Source: Diphasiastrum complanatum (taxonomy: Eukaryota > Streptophyta > Lycopodiopsida > Lycopodiales > Lycopodiaceae). From it: a stretch of DNA of 64,000 nucleotides. The translations under genes were made by a program, and so were the position numbers. This document shows, one piece after another, positions 11,350 to 21,740 of the stretch. Under the pieces are notes generated by a model. That model made no database searches and was not told where the DNA came from. It saw only the letters and a program-made list of their open reading frames with translations. Each line of letters begins with the position of its first letter. The stretch's first letter is position 1. The stretch lies in assembly GCA_029204225.1 (NCBI GenBank), contig CM055106.1, forward strand, positions 22,143,285 to 22,207,284. The letters are read 5' to 3'.

Positions 11350-11967
11350 TTGGAACTATTTTGTACTAATCGAGGAGGGAGTAAACATGTGTCAATTAGT
11401 ACTTTTGTTCAAAGTGTTAAGAGTGAGCATTTGTTTGGAGAGAATTTTTTATTATTTGAAAAATCTTCTATGTCATCCGATGCCTCTTTGAGGAACAGCT
11501 TTGATGACGCCATCGTTGATGCATCTCTTGATAGTTTGCCTAATTTTGATGATGAAGACGTTGGACAGCAGGTTCAGTCATCTTCTTTTGGTCATTTACA
11601 GCCCATTTTACATCATGAGCAGTCCACTATGCTTCAGGAACAGCCTGTGGAAGATTATGGACAACATGGTCCATGTTGGGAACACTTTGGGCAGCAAAGT
11701 GTTGAACAGCCCATAACAGTTCTTTGTTGGCTATTGGAGACTTTGCAGGACAGCAAAGAAATATCTTACTATGAAAGGAAGGCACATGCCTCTTTAAAAT
11801 CAGTACCTCTTGCTGAGTTTTTTGGTTCTACACTCACTCTTCATTCTGATGTTGGTACATCGCCTATTCTATGTGAGCGAGTCATTGATGGTAAGGTTCG
11901 GGAGGATGTGATGCCAAAAGAGTTTGGTATTCTTTTTTATTGTCCTTATGGTAAGAAGTATTTTTGA
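11350..11967 (+). pseudogene. Second, diverged copy of the copia-B linker
   Basis: This 205-codon frame parallels the preceding linker: it has QPILHHEQSTM, QHGPCWEHFGQQS, LLETLQDSKEISYYERKAHASLKS and REDVMPKE, matching blocks of 10740-11130 in the same order. It is a diverged internal duplication or the product of recombination between two related elements. RNase H is not recognisable after it. The stretch 11968-12249 is non-coding and ends in a polypurine tract (AAGGAGGG). Confidence 0.65.
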
Positions 11968-12249
11968 ATGATGTGGGAGCCTATGATGGATTACAAGTCC
12001 ATGTTTCGACTTATTGCCGAGTTTATGTTGGTTCCCTACTTCGGATGGAGCATGCAAATCCTCACCCTTCGACTTGATGCTTCATTAGTACGCATTCTTT
12101 TCCTTTTATATGTTGGACATGATTGGGGATGAGATTTCGACTGCTTCGGTGCGAAGTTTATTTGGCGACATGAAGTTCGGATAGCAAGTTGCATTTTTCC
12201 CTTTCGAGAAGTTACTTCATGTTATGTTATGCATTTCCATTTAAGGAGG

Positions 12250-12737
12250 GTGTTGGAATGTAAATGGAATTGCTTACATTACCATAGGTTACTTTGACCC
12301 AAAAGGTCGAGAGTTGTGTAACCATGGTCATTTACTAAACTTAGAGTTAGCTAAGTTAGTATGAAATTAACTTGGTAGGGACTCATGGGTCCACTAGGCC
12401 TAATTGTGACATTAAGTACCCCAACTTGACATATTGGAGGTACCTTATTCTTTCTATGTAACTTATAGAAGTTGGATAGTCAATAGTCAAGTAGTTGGAA
12501 AGCCAATAGTCAAGTAGTTGGATAGCCAATTGTCATGAAGTTAGATAGTCATCTTGGACTATATATATGTGTGCATCCCATTTGTATGAGACACTTTTGT
12601 AAGCAATATTGACTATTCTCCTTGGCCTTCCACGAGTTTCTACAAGAGGGTTTCTAGCCATCTCTCTCTTTCTTTTGAGAATGCTTTTTGTGATTGAATA
12701 GTTAAGATTCAGGATCCTTAGGCTTCTATTTCCTACA
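12250..12737 (+). repeat. 3' LTR of copia-B
   Basis: It begins TGTTGGAATGTAAATGG directly after the polypurine tract and ends TTCTATTTCCTACA. It is about 488 bp and retains the outer segment missing from the 5' copy. Confidence 0.85.
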
Positions 12738-14450
12738 GAGACTATCCTACCACAAGGGGATACCACCCCCCCAGACATTCTTCATCGTCCTGGTAAAGCA
12801 CCTTTATTTCCTATTTTGAGTACGCCTGCTCCTGCTCCATCTCCATCTTCAGGAGGTGCTTTTGGTAGTACGTTTGGTCTCCCTTCATATAGTGCTAGTC
12901 CTTATGGGTCTCCTTTCGGGTCTTCTATACCACCACCTGGATTTCCCTCCGCACCACCAAGGTTTCCTTCTACTTTTTTAGGTACTCCTGAGCCTCATTT
13001 TGCTCGTGATTTTCGTGATCGCATCCAGCTTACTACTTATTCTGGTTCATCTGATAAAAATATCTTGGAAAATTGGTTCTCTAAGTTAGAGACCTATTTT
13101 CTTATGTATCCCAAGACTGAAACCCAGAAAGTGCAGTTGGCTGTGTTACATTTAGATGGTCGAGCTCAGACTTGGTGGCGTGTCTATCGCTCTGAGCCTA
13201 CTCGTGAGGGATTACATATATGGCCTACTTTTCGTCATGATCTTCGTATGGCTATGATTGACCCATAGTGGTTGGTTCGCCAACGTGATCTGTTTCGTAG
13301 CCTTCGCCATACTAGTAATTTGACTGCTTATATTGATCAGTTTATTGAGCTTTCCTACTTTTTTACTGATCTTCATCCTACAAAGCTTATTTCATGTTTT
13401 ATTGCTGGTCTTAGAGGCTCCTTACGATATGATGTTTTCTCTTTTCGGCCTCCTACTCTCTCAGATGCTATCTCCTTGGCTACTACCCTGCAGCATAAGT
13501 ATCATGAGTTGTCCACTTCTTCTCATTTTTCTCGCCCTCTTTCCACTGCTTCTCAGACTTTGGCTTCTTCTACTACCGTTCCTCCTCGCCCTGCCTTTGT
13601 TCGCCGTTATCCAGCCGCAGAGTTTGCTGAGATTCAGGAGAAGCGCCTCTGTTATCGTTGTAAGAGTCCAGATCATCTAGCCCGTGATTGCCGACAGTCT
13701 CCTGGTCCTCCTACCGCTATTTTTTACCATGAGGCTCTTACTCCCGATAATTCTGATGTTTATATCCAGATTCTTGATACTCCTGACCCACATTCTATTG
13801 ATGAGCCAGTTGACCCGCTTCCTGATGATCCTGCTTCTACCGCTTGCCATGCGGAGCTTGCTTATGCTACTTGAGCTGGGCGTCCTAACCCTCGTTCTAT
13901 TTGGTTACGTGTTCGCATTTTGGGGCGAGAGTATATTGCTTTGGTGGATACTGGCAGTACATGCTCATTTATTAGCAGTTACATTTCCACCAGGACTCGT
14001 GCTACATCTATTTCTACTACACAGTCTCTCAGTGTCGAGGTTGCTAGCTCACATACTTTTATCAGCTCTCAGATGTTTTAGGGCTTGGACTATAGCATTG
14101 GTGACTTCTCTGGACAGGCAGATTTCTATATTATTCCTCTGGAGCACTATGACATTATTCTGGTGCAGATTGGTTTTCATCACTTGGTACTGTTGCTGTG
14201 GATCTTTCTCAGCAAACATTGTGTTTTACACATGCTGGTCGGCCTCATTTACTTTCTGGTATTGATTCTCAGGGTGACTATCAGTTGGTTACCGGGAAGC
14301 AGTTTATGCGTAGCCTGCCAAAGGCTCAAGGTGCAGCTCTTTGTATCATTCAGAGTACATCAATTGCTGCTCCTCCTGCTCCATCCATGGGTCCTCTTCC
14401 TCAGGTGATTTCTGACTTACTACATCGGTATTCTGTGGTCTTTTCAAAAC
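12738..14450 (+). pseudogene. Ty3-G gag and protease
   Basis: This continues the Ty3 gag interrupted by copia-B. Visible parts are the Pro-rich linker, FRDRIQLTTYSGSSDKN, GRAQTWWRVYRSEP, the CCHC knuckle (CYRCKSPDHLARDC, near 13650) and the protease (ALVDTGSTCSFIS, near 13945). In-frame stops occur at 13267-13269 (where the sister copy has Gln), 13873 and about 14079, with a frameshift near 14160. It ends at SVVFSKP, exactly where reverse transcriptase should begin. It is most similar to the 16-21 kb element. Confidence 0.85.
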
Positions 14451-15604
14451 CCCAATTCTCTTTCCATTCGTCCTCAGTTCTTGTCTGATGCTCATGCTTC
14501 CCCTATTGGTGGCGATTTTGGTTTTCAGAAGTCTTATGCACGTCTTAAGGACCATTTCTATTGGCCATCCATGAAGTCTGAGCTAGCCCATCTTATCCGT
14601 GATTGTCCTTTTTGTGCCCGTAATAAATATTCCCGTGCTAAGTCCGCTGGTTTGCTCTAGAGTTGGCCCATTCCTCATCGCCGTGGACGGATATTTCTAT
14701 GGACTTTATCCTTGGTCTTCCTCATACCCGCCGTGGTCATGACTTTTGTATGGTGGTGGTGGATCGGTTCTCGAAACAGGCACACTTTATACCGGTCCAC
14801 AGTTTTATTACAGCTAAGCAGTGCGCACGTCTTTGTCTATCATAGATTTTTCGCCTGCATGGTATGCCACGTACTATCCTATCTAATCGGGATAGTACGT
14901 TTACATCTACATTCTGGATAGAGCTTATGCGTATTTTGGATGTACAGCTTCTGATGGGCACTGCATATCATTCTACTGCTGATGGGCAGACTGAGGTCCT
15001 TAATCAGATCCTTGAGGATTACCTTTGGCATTTTGTTTCTCCTTCCGGGAAGGATTGGGATCAGCATTTATGTTTGGCAGAGTATAGCTATAATAGCTCT
15101 GTTAGTACCAGCACCGGAGTTTCACCTTTCTTATTGGCTCATGGATATGCTCCACTTTTGCCTCTTCCTCCTGATGATACACCAGTTACCATTGCTTCTT
15201 TTTTATCCGGTGCTCAAAGCTTATTGCTAGGGCTACTACTCACTTACAGCAGGTTCAGCAGCGCTATCAAACTTCTGTTGATCGTCATCGTCGTCATGTT
15301 GAGTTTCAGGTTGGTGATATGGTTTACCTCCGATTACGCTTTGCACGTCATCACTTTGTTCAAGGTCACGCTTCTACTGAGAAGCTTGCACCACGCTATT
15401 ATGGGCCTTACTGTATTTTGGATCGCCTCAGCCCTATTACGTACCGGTTACAATTGCCTGATTCTACACGAGCCTGTGATATCTTTCATGTTAGCCTTTT
15501 ACGAGCTGCCATTGAGGATGATGCTCCTCGCGATCTCACATTTCCTACAGAGCCAGAGTTGTTCCCTTTTTTGCCAGCTGCCATCCATCAGGTTCTCCTA
15601 TTGG
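14451..15604 (+). pseudogene. Ty3-G integrase, joined directly to protease (RT and RNase H deleted)
   Basis: After VFSKP the sequence passes straight to the integrase N-terminus (FLSDAHASPIGGDFGFQKSY), with the HHCC zinc-binding region, then the core [15 protein letters not shown], and LSNRDSTFTSTFW with the Asp of the active site, and ILEDYLWHFVSPSGKDW. RT and RNase H, about 2 kb in a complete element, are absent. Stops lie near 14658 and 14840, and frame changes near 15210 and 15640. The chromodomain is also lost: the frame runs from PAAIHQV into LTR sequence. Confidence 0.8.
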
Positions 15605-15785
15605 GAGGGCGCACTATTTTCCCTCCAAATCCTTTTTCCCTCCCTTTTTTGAATCCTCCATTTGATTCAGGGAGAGAGTATAAGTAGGGCAGCATTGTAT
15701 TCCTTTATTCAGTTTATGATGATTGCTCCTCTTTAGCCTCCTTAAGCATTCTCTCTTCCTGCTTTCTAGCTTAAGTCCTGCTAAC
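15605..15785 (+). repeat. Partial, diverged 3' LTR of Ty3-G
   Basis: Blocks GGAGGGCGCACTATT, TATAAGTAGGG, TTTAGCCTCCTTA and TTCCTGCTTTCTAG match, in order, the reverse complement of the 418-bp LTR at 16267-16684. Both outer portions are missing. The right border meets copia-I sequence. Confidence 0.6.
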
Positions 15786-16261
15786 TTGTCCATCAAACGC
15801 AAGCTACCATAATTCAAATGGCTCCTGCAATGCCAAAGTTTAGATTGAGATGCTATTGTAATCATGATCCATGTCTTTCATCAAGCATTCCTCCTTGACA
15901 AACTCAACTTTCAAACATTGATTTTCCATAACCCCAGCTGAAAGCGAGCTTTTCTTTATCCTTGGCATTAAAAATGTTCTTTACCTTTCCATTTGGAAAC
16001 TGTACTGGTACACTGCCCACTCCTTGAATCTGGCATGGCTTGTGACCTTTTCCCCATCATTGATTGGTGAAAAGCTTGCAAACCAATCTCTTTTTCTGGT
16101 CATGTGCCTAGTAGCACCTGAGTCAATGAACCATCTCGCACCATCATCGATCTGCGATGCCAATGCCGATGAGAACACATTGGTCTCATCCTCCTCAGCA
16201 TCTTCTTCGGCTAAATTGCCTTATTGCTTCACTTTCCCCTGTTAGATATCTGCTTTCTTCT
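15786..16261 (-). pseudogene. Copia-I protease and GAG-pre-integrase remnant
   Basis: The minus strand reads WFIDSGATRHMTRKRDWFASF (protease active-site region, about 16120), then KLWHCRSHLNYGSLRLMDKLAG (GAG-pre-integrase, about 15830-15780). The frame changes at least twice. Its upstream gag part lies on the other side of the Ty3 insertion, at 21563-21740. Confidence 0.75.
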
Positions 16262-16266
16262 TATAG

Positions 16267-16684
16267 TTACGAATAGAGCCACAGCTGATCTAGAATTAAG
16301 CTATGAAAGCATCATATAAGCAAGACTTAACCCTAGAAAGCAGGAAAGAGAGAGATTAAGGAGGCTAAAGAGAGAGATCAATATCATCAGCTGAATGACA
16401 AACGACACAGTTTCCCTACTTATAGCCAAGAGGAAGCCCTAAAAGGAAGCTTCCAGTGGCTAGGGCCCAACTGGGAGGGATAATAGTGCGCCCTCCAAGA
16501 AGGCCCCCACTCTCCAGTAATATGTCCAAATGGCCTAATAATGAATAATAAGGCCAAAGGCCAACCATATAGTCTGAATGTCACTAATGAATAAAAAAGG
16601 GCCCAAGGCCTGCTTATGCATAAAGTAAAGTAACTGTAAATGTAAATGGACGCGGCGAATGTAATGAGCCGAGTCCATAACTCT
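16267..16684 (-). repeat. 3' LTR of Ty3-Y
   Basis: 418 bp, identical to the other LTR except at 16490. The minus strand carries a TATA-like CTATAAGTAGGG near 16425. It is preceded (at 16685-16702, minus strand) by a T-rich then purine tract TGTCGGGGAG, the likely polypurine primer. Confidence 0.93.
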
Positions 16685-16729
16685 CCCCGACACAAAAAAA
16701 AAGACCCAACTGCCGAAAAGATAACCGGA

Positions 16730-17860
16730 TCAAGTAGCAGCAAGCCCTGGTGCATCAACAGCTAGAGGAACATCTGATGTAGAGGAATCAACAAGTGGAG
16801 CAAGAGCACGAGCCTGATCCGCAAGTAATGATGTATGATAAAACACATCAATAGGCTCCCATGTAGCCTCCTCAATAGGACGACCATCCCACTGGACCAA
16901 AAACTGAATCTGTCGGCGACGTCGACTATGGTATGGACGAACCTGTAATATAGCAGCAGGTAAAAATGGAAATAACTCTGGAGCAGTAGGAAACTCAACA
17001 TCACAAGGAGCGTCATCCTCAATAGCAGCACGTAATAAACTGACATGGAATACATCACAGGCGCGTGTGGGAGCAGGAAGCTGTAAGCGATATGTAACTG
17101 GACTAAGAACCTCCACAATGCGATAAGGCCCATAATAACGTGGTGCAAGCTTCTCAGTAGAAGCATGGCCCTGGACAAAATGATGACGTGCAAACCGTAA
17201 GCGTAGATAAACCATATCTCCAAGCTGAAACTCAACATGGCGGCGGTGACGATCAACTGAGGTCTGATAACGCTGCTGAACATGCTGTAAATGAGAACTG
17301 GCTCGAGTAATAAGCTCTCGAGCACCTGATAGAAAAGATGCAAGTGTAACAGGTGTATCCTCAGGAGGAAGAGGAATGCCAGGTAAAAGAGGTGCATAGC
17401 CATGAGATAATAAAAATGGAGAGACACCTGTGCTGGTACTAACAGAGCTATTATAGCTATACTCTGCTAAACATAAATGCTGATCCCAATCCTTCCCTGA
17501 AGGAGTAACAAAATGGCGTAAATAATCCTCAAGGATCCTGTTAAGGACCTCAGACTGCCCATCAAAAGTAGAATGATAAGCAGAACTCATAAAAAGCTGA
17601 ACATCCAAAATACGCATAAGCTCTGTCCAGAATATAGATGTAAACTTACTATCCCGATCAGAAAGGATAGTACGAGGAAATCCATGCAGGCGGAAAATCT
17701 CTGATAGGAACAAACGTGCACACTGCTCTACTGTGATAGTACTGCGAACTGGGATAAAATGTGCCTGTTTTGAGAACCTGTCAACTACCACCATACATGA
17801 ATCGTGACCACGCTGGGTATGGGGAAGGCCAAGGATAAAGTCCATAGATATATCAGTCCA
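16730..17860 (-). pseudogene. Ty3-Y integrase with C-terminal chromodomain
   Basis: Integrase inserts the cDNA into the genome; the chromodomain targets chromatin. The frame is open from 17845 to 16730 (371 codons) and would be continuous with the upstream gag-protease-RNase H frame but for a stop at 17861-17863. The core shows [14 protein letters not shown], then LSDRDSKFTSIFW and ILEDYLRHFVTPSGKDW with the expected spacing for the Asp-Asp-Glu triad. The C-terminus has RRRRQIQFLVQWDGRPIEEA and TWEPIDVF, a recognisable chromodomain, which places the element among chromoviruses. The HHCC zinc-binding part lies in the preceding frame. It is otherwise intact. Confidence 0.88.
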
Positions 17861-20497
17861 CTAGCAATGAGGAATAGGCCAACTCTGGAGCAAACCAGCA
17901 GATTTAGAACGGGAGTACTTATTACGAAGACAGAAAGGGCAGGTACGAATAAGTACAGCAAGCTCAGATCGAAGAGAGGGCCAATAAAAATGGTCTTTGA
18001 GACGAGCATAAGACTTCTGAAAACCAAAGTGACCCCCAACAGGAGAGGAATGAGCATCCGACAACAACTGGGAACGGATACCCAAAGAACTAGGGATACA
18101 AAGAGAATCATAATGATAAATACGATTGTCAATAATGGAGTAAACCTGATGAGGACTGGACGAAACAGGTGGGGCAGAACTATAAACATCACAAAAATCA
18201 GAACATGTAAGGTATGCTGCAGGTAGAGCATCAAACCATGGAGGAATAGTAGAAACGAGTGTATTTAACAAAGCTGGAAGATGAGATAATGCATCAGCAG
18301 CAGTGTTAGCACGACCAGGACGATACAATATGGAGAAATTAAAAGACTGTAAAAACTGCAACCAACGAAATTGACGATCACTAAGGTCACGTTGAGAAAA
18401 CAGATAACGTAAAGACTGGTGATCAGTAATAATGTCAAATGGGACTCGATATAGATAATGACGCCACTTCTTAAGAGCATAGATAATAGCAAGAAGCTCT
18501 TTCTCATGCACAGAATAGCGTTGCTCACAAGAGCGAAGACGACGCGACTCATAAGCAATAATACATTGTGACTGGCGAAGTAAAGCACCCAAACCAACAT
18601 TACTAGCATCAGTCTCAACAAGAAACTTCTGATCAAACTGTGGTAAACACATAACGGCAGCATCAACAACAGCACGACGACGTAATGGTGGTAGCGTCGT
18701 AGGTTCTGAAAAGACAAAAGCATACTGATGTAATAAGTCAGAAATCACCTGAGGAACAGCTGCTAGTGTAGAAACTGGAGGAACTGGTACTGCCCGCTGA
18801 ACACATAATAAGGCAGCACAATGAGCCTTCGGCAGGCTCCGAATGAACTGCTTCCCAGTAATCAACTGGAAGTCTCCCTGAGAATCAATGCCCACAAGTG
18901 AGTGTGTAACTGCATCATGTACAAATGTCAATGTCTGCTGTGTCAAGTCCAGTGTAACGGCTCCAAGAGATGCAAACCAATCAACACCAAGGATAAGATC
19001 ATAACGCTCCATAGGGATAATGTAAAGATCTGCCTGTCCAGAGAAATCTCCAATGCGGTATGGTAAACGCTGAAACATCTGAGAACTAGGAAAAGAATGA
19101 GAACTGGCAACCTCAACGGTGAGAGGCTGGGAAGCAGGAACAGGTGAAGCACGGATCCGACTAGTGATATAACTGCTAATAAAAGAATGAGTGCTACCAG
19201 TATCAACTAAAGCAATATACTCTCGACCTGTAATACGCACACGTAACCGAATGGAGCGAGGACCAGGACGCCCTGTCCAAGTAGCATAGGCAAGCTGAGC
19301 ATGGCAAGTAGCAGGAAGTAAATCAGGGGAAGGCTCAGAGGATAAGTCAGGCTCATCAGAAATATGAATGTAGATATCGGAATCATCTGGAGTAGTGCCC
19401 TCATGGTAAAAAACAGCAGTAGTAGTAGGGAGAGGCTGGCGGCAATCATGGGCAAGATGGTCAGGACTCTTACAACGAAAGCAAAGACGCTTCTGCTGAA
19501 GATCAGCGAACTCTGCAGACGTGTAACGTCGGACAAAAGCAGGTCGAGGAGTCGGAGGACGAGGAGGCGAAGGGGCAATGGAGAGAGCTGGAACAGAAGG
19601 GGCCGGTGTAGGGGTGAACGTAGCGGGAAAAGATAAAGCAGAAGGACGGGGTCGGGAGAAGCGGGAAGGAAGGGTGTCAGAGTACTTATGCTGTAAAGTA
19701 CTGGCAAGAGACATCGCCTCAACAAGTGTGGTAGGACGGAAGGAAGAAACATCATAACGTAAAGCACCACGAAGCCCAGCAATGTAACGAGAAATAAGCT
19801 CAGTGGGCTGTAGATCTGTGAAAAGGTAAGAAAGCTCCACAAACTGATCTGTATAAGAAGCAAGATCACTGGTCTGAGTGAGACTACGGAATGTATCACG
19901 TTGGCGGTCAAGCCACTGAGGATCAATCATAGCATGGCGGAGGTCACGACGAAAAGTATGCCATACATGGAGCCCTTCCCGATCAGGATCAACTCTATAA
20001 ACTCGCCACCACGTGGCGGCACGTCCATCTAAATGTAAAGCAGCCAACTGGATCTTCTGAGGATCAGTCTTGGGGTAAATCTGAAAATATGTGTCAAGCT
20101 TAGCAAACCAATTCTCTAATAAGTTCCCGTCGGAGGAACCGGAATAGGTAGCAAGCTGTACCCTATCACGAAAGTCTCGAGCAAAGTGTGGCTCAGGAAG
20201 GGGGGGACGAGGAAAGAAACCAGGAGGTGGGTTAGATGGAATGAACGGTCCACCACCAGGCTGACTAGCAGAAGAAGATGGAAATCCAAATGGAGGGGGA
20301 GTCCCAAATGTAGGAAAAACAGGAGCTTTACCAGGACCATGAGGTTGTAAAGAATCAATCTGTGACTGCATAGTAGCAAAGCCGGTCATAACTGAATCGA
20401 AGCGAAGAACGAGGCCAGAAAGGGTCTCATCCATGCGACGAAACTGATCGGATAAGGTTTCCTGAGTAGTCTCACTCGGGGTAGGTGAATGTGCCAT
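17861..20497 (-). pseudogene. Ty3-Y gag-protease-RNase H frame, RT deleted
   Basis: The frame is open from 20551; the ATG at 20497 (MAHSPTPSET) matches the start in sister copies. Counting from 20551, the parts are the gag core (about residues 130-300), a CCHC knuckle (CFRCKSPDHLAHDC, about 350), aspartic protease (ALVDTGSTHSFIS, about 446), then VFSEPTTLPPLR (about 612) joined directly to RNase H (LVETDASNVGLGALL, about 640; ITDHQSLRYLF; ADALSHLP) and the HHCC integrase N-terminus (about 840-873). The whole RT domain, roughly 350 residues, is missing at a junction near 18681 in a CGACGACG run, without loss of frame. The frame ends at a TAG where the sister copy has sense codons. Confidence 0.9.
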
Positions 20498-20551
20498 AAT
20501 GATAGTGGAAGAAATAGACGAAAACTTGAGGGAGCGGACTCTTGTCGTCAC

Positions 20552-21125
20552 CCCAAATTAGCCTATTACATCCAATATTATCACAACTGAAAAAAAACAG
20601 ACAGCAATGAACAATGGAGAAGCTGTAAAAATGCGCTGGACAGCCAGGGATACAATGTGAATTTGAAAGAGTAAACGGAGTCAGAATTCCTGAAAATGTG
20701 GTGGAGAATGAGCGCGCGACAACCTTTTGAAAAGCTGTAAAAGATGGCTGGAATTGGAGAAAAAAAAAGGCAAAAGTGACAAGTTGGGAGTGCTGAGGCA
20801 GCGATTTACAAGTTGAAGAATTTTAGCTGTTTGGAATAGCAAATGATGTCGGAATTGGGTAGTTTTTGGATGAGGATGGGCGCTGGACAGTCAGGGAACT
20901 AACTGTGGAAAATGGCTGCAAACTGGAAAAATATCAGACGAAAGTGATAGGTCGGAAGGCAGGGACAGCGATGGAAAGGAAGAGGAGGAGCGCTGGGCAG
21001 CAAAGAAAAGAGGGGACAAAACAGGGGGAACGCTGGGCAGGAAGGAGTGGAAGGAGCAGCGATGGAACAGGGCTGTCAAAACGGTAATGGAGCTGTAAGG
21101 AATACCAGATTGTGCTCAGAGAAGT
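20552..21125 (-). other. Ty3-Y untranslated leader
   Basis: About 570 non-coding bases between primer site and gag. On the plus strand it shows GCGCTGGACAGCCAGGG (20634), GGGCGCTGGACAGTCAGGG (20878), GCGCTGGGCAGC (20990) and ACGCTGGGCAGG (21030), related to the tandem core of the Ty3-G leader. Confidence 0.7.
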
Positions 21126-21137
21126 GCTCTGATACCA
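21126..21137 (-). promoter_or_regulatory. Primer-binding site of Ty3-Y
   Basis: TGGTATCAGAGC on the minus strand, two bases inside the LTR; initiator tRNA-Met type. Confidence 0.92.
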
Positions 21138-21139
21138 AG

Positions 21140-21557
21140 TTACGAATAGAGCCACAGCTGATCTAGAATTAAGCTATGAAAGCATCATATAAGCAAGACT
21201 TAACCCTAGAAAGCAGGAAAGAGAGAGATTAAGGAGGCTAAAGAGAGAGATCAATATCATCAGCTGAATGACAAACGACACAGTTTCCCTACTTATAGCC
21301 AAGAGGAAGCCCTAAAAGGAAGCTTCCAGTGGCTAGGGCCCAACTGGGAGGGATAATAGTGCACCCTCCAAGAAGGCCCCCACTCTCCAGTAATATGTCC
21401 AAATGGCCTAATAATGAATAATAAGGCCAAAGGCCAACCATATAGTCTGAATGTCACTAATGAATAAAAAAGGGCCCAAGGCCTGCTTATGCATAAAGTA
21501 AAGTAACTGTAAATGTAAATGGACGCGGCGAATGTAATGAGCCGAGTCCATAACTCT
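21140..21557 (-). repeat. 5' LTR of Ty3-Y
   Basis: 418 bp, one mismatch with the 3' LTR. The TATA-like CTATAAGTAGGG on the minus strand, near 21298, is the likely element promoter. Confidence 0.93.
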
Positions 21558-21562
21558 TATAG

Positions 21563-21740
21563 CATTCCCTAGCCCAATGGCCCTGCTTGTGGCAATAGTA
21601 GCATTTGCGCTTTTTCTTCTTTGGCTTCAAATACGACTCTCCCTGATCTTTGTCATCTTTGCCCTTCTTTGGAAACCTTTTGCTTGCCCTTCACTTCCAA
21701 CCTTTTTGAAGCCAACTCAAAATGTGCAACACCAAGTACA
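21563..21740 (-). pseudogene. Copia-I gag zinc-knuckle remnant
   Basis: The minus strand reads KKKKRKCYYCHKQGHWARECYK, a CCHC knuckle preceded by Lys-rich sequence. It is the upstream half of the copia split by Ty3-Y; its protease lies at 15981-16178. Gag further upstream is not recognisable. Confidence 0.75.

Larger units (their letters stand above)
7717..12737 (+). mobile_element. Copia-B LTR retrotransposon inserted at the gag start of Ty3-G
   Basis: Two LTRs flank a primer-binding site, gag-protease, partial integrase, a linker and a stub of reverse transcriptase. The flanking sequences to left and right are the two sides of a Ty3 gag start, which proves the insertion. The expected 5-bp duplication is imperfect (GAGAC on the right, a one-base-shorter GGAC on the left) because the 5' LTR is truncated at its outer edge by roughly 50-60 bases. 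The element cannot encode a complete polymerase. Confidence 0.85.
16262..21562 (-). mobile_element. Young Ty3/gypsy chromovirus lacking reverse transcriptase (Ty3-Y)
   Basis: This is a complete-ended LTR element on the minus strand inside copia-I. The 5-bp target duplication is TATAG (16262-16266 and 21558-21562). The two 418-bp LTRs differ at one position (16490 G, 21363 A). Internal order on the minus strand is primer-binding site, leader, gag-protease-RNase H, integrase with chromodomain, and polypurine tract. LTR ends are not the usual TG/CA; the terminal bases read AGAGTTATGG and ATTCGTAA on the coding strand. Between protease and RNase H the RT domain is missing. Near-identical LTRs mean recent transposition, so this defective form was probably mobilised by another copy's enzyme. 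Confidence 0.92.
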
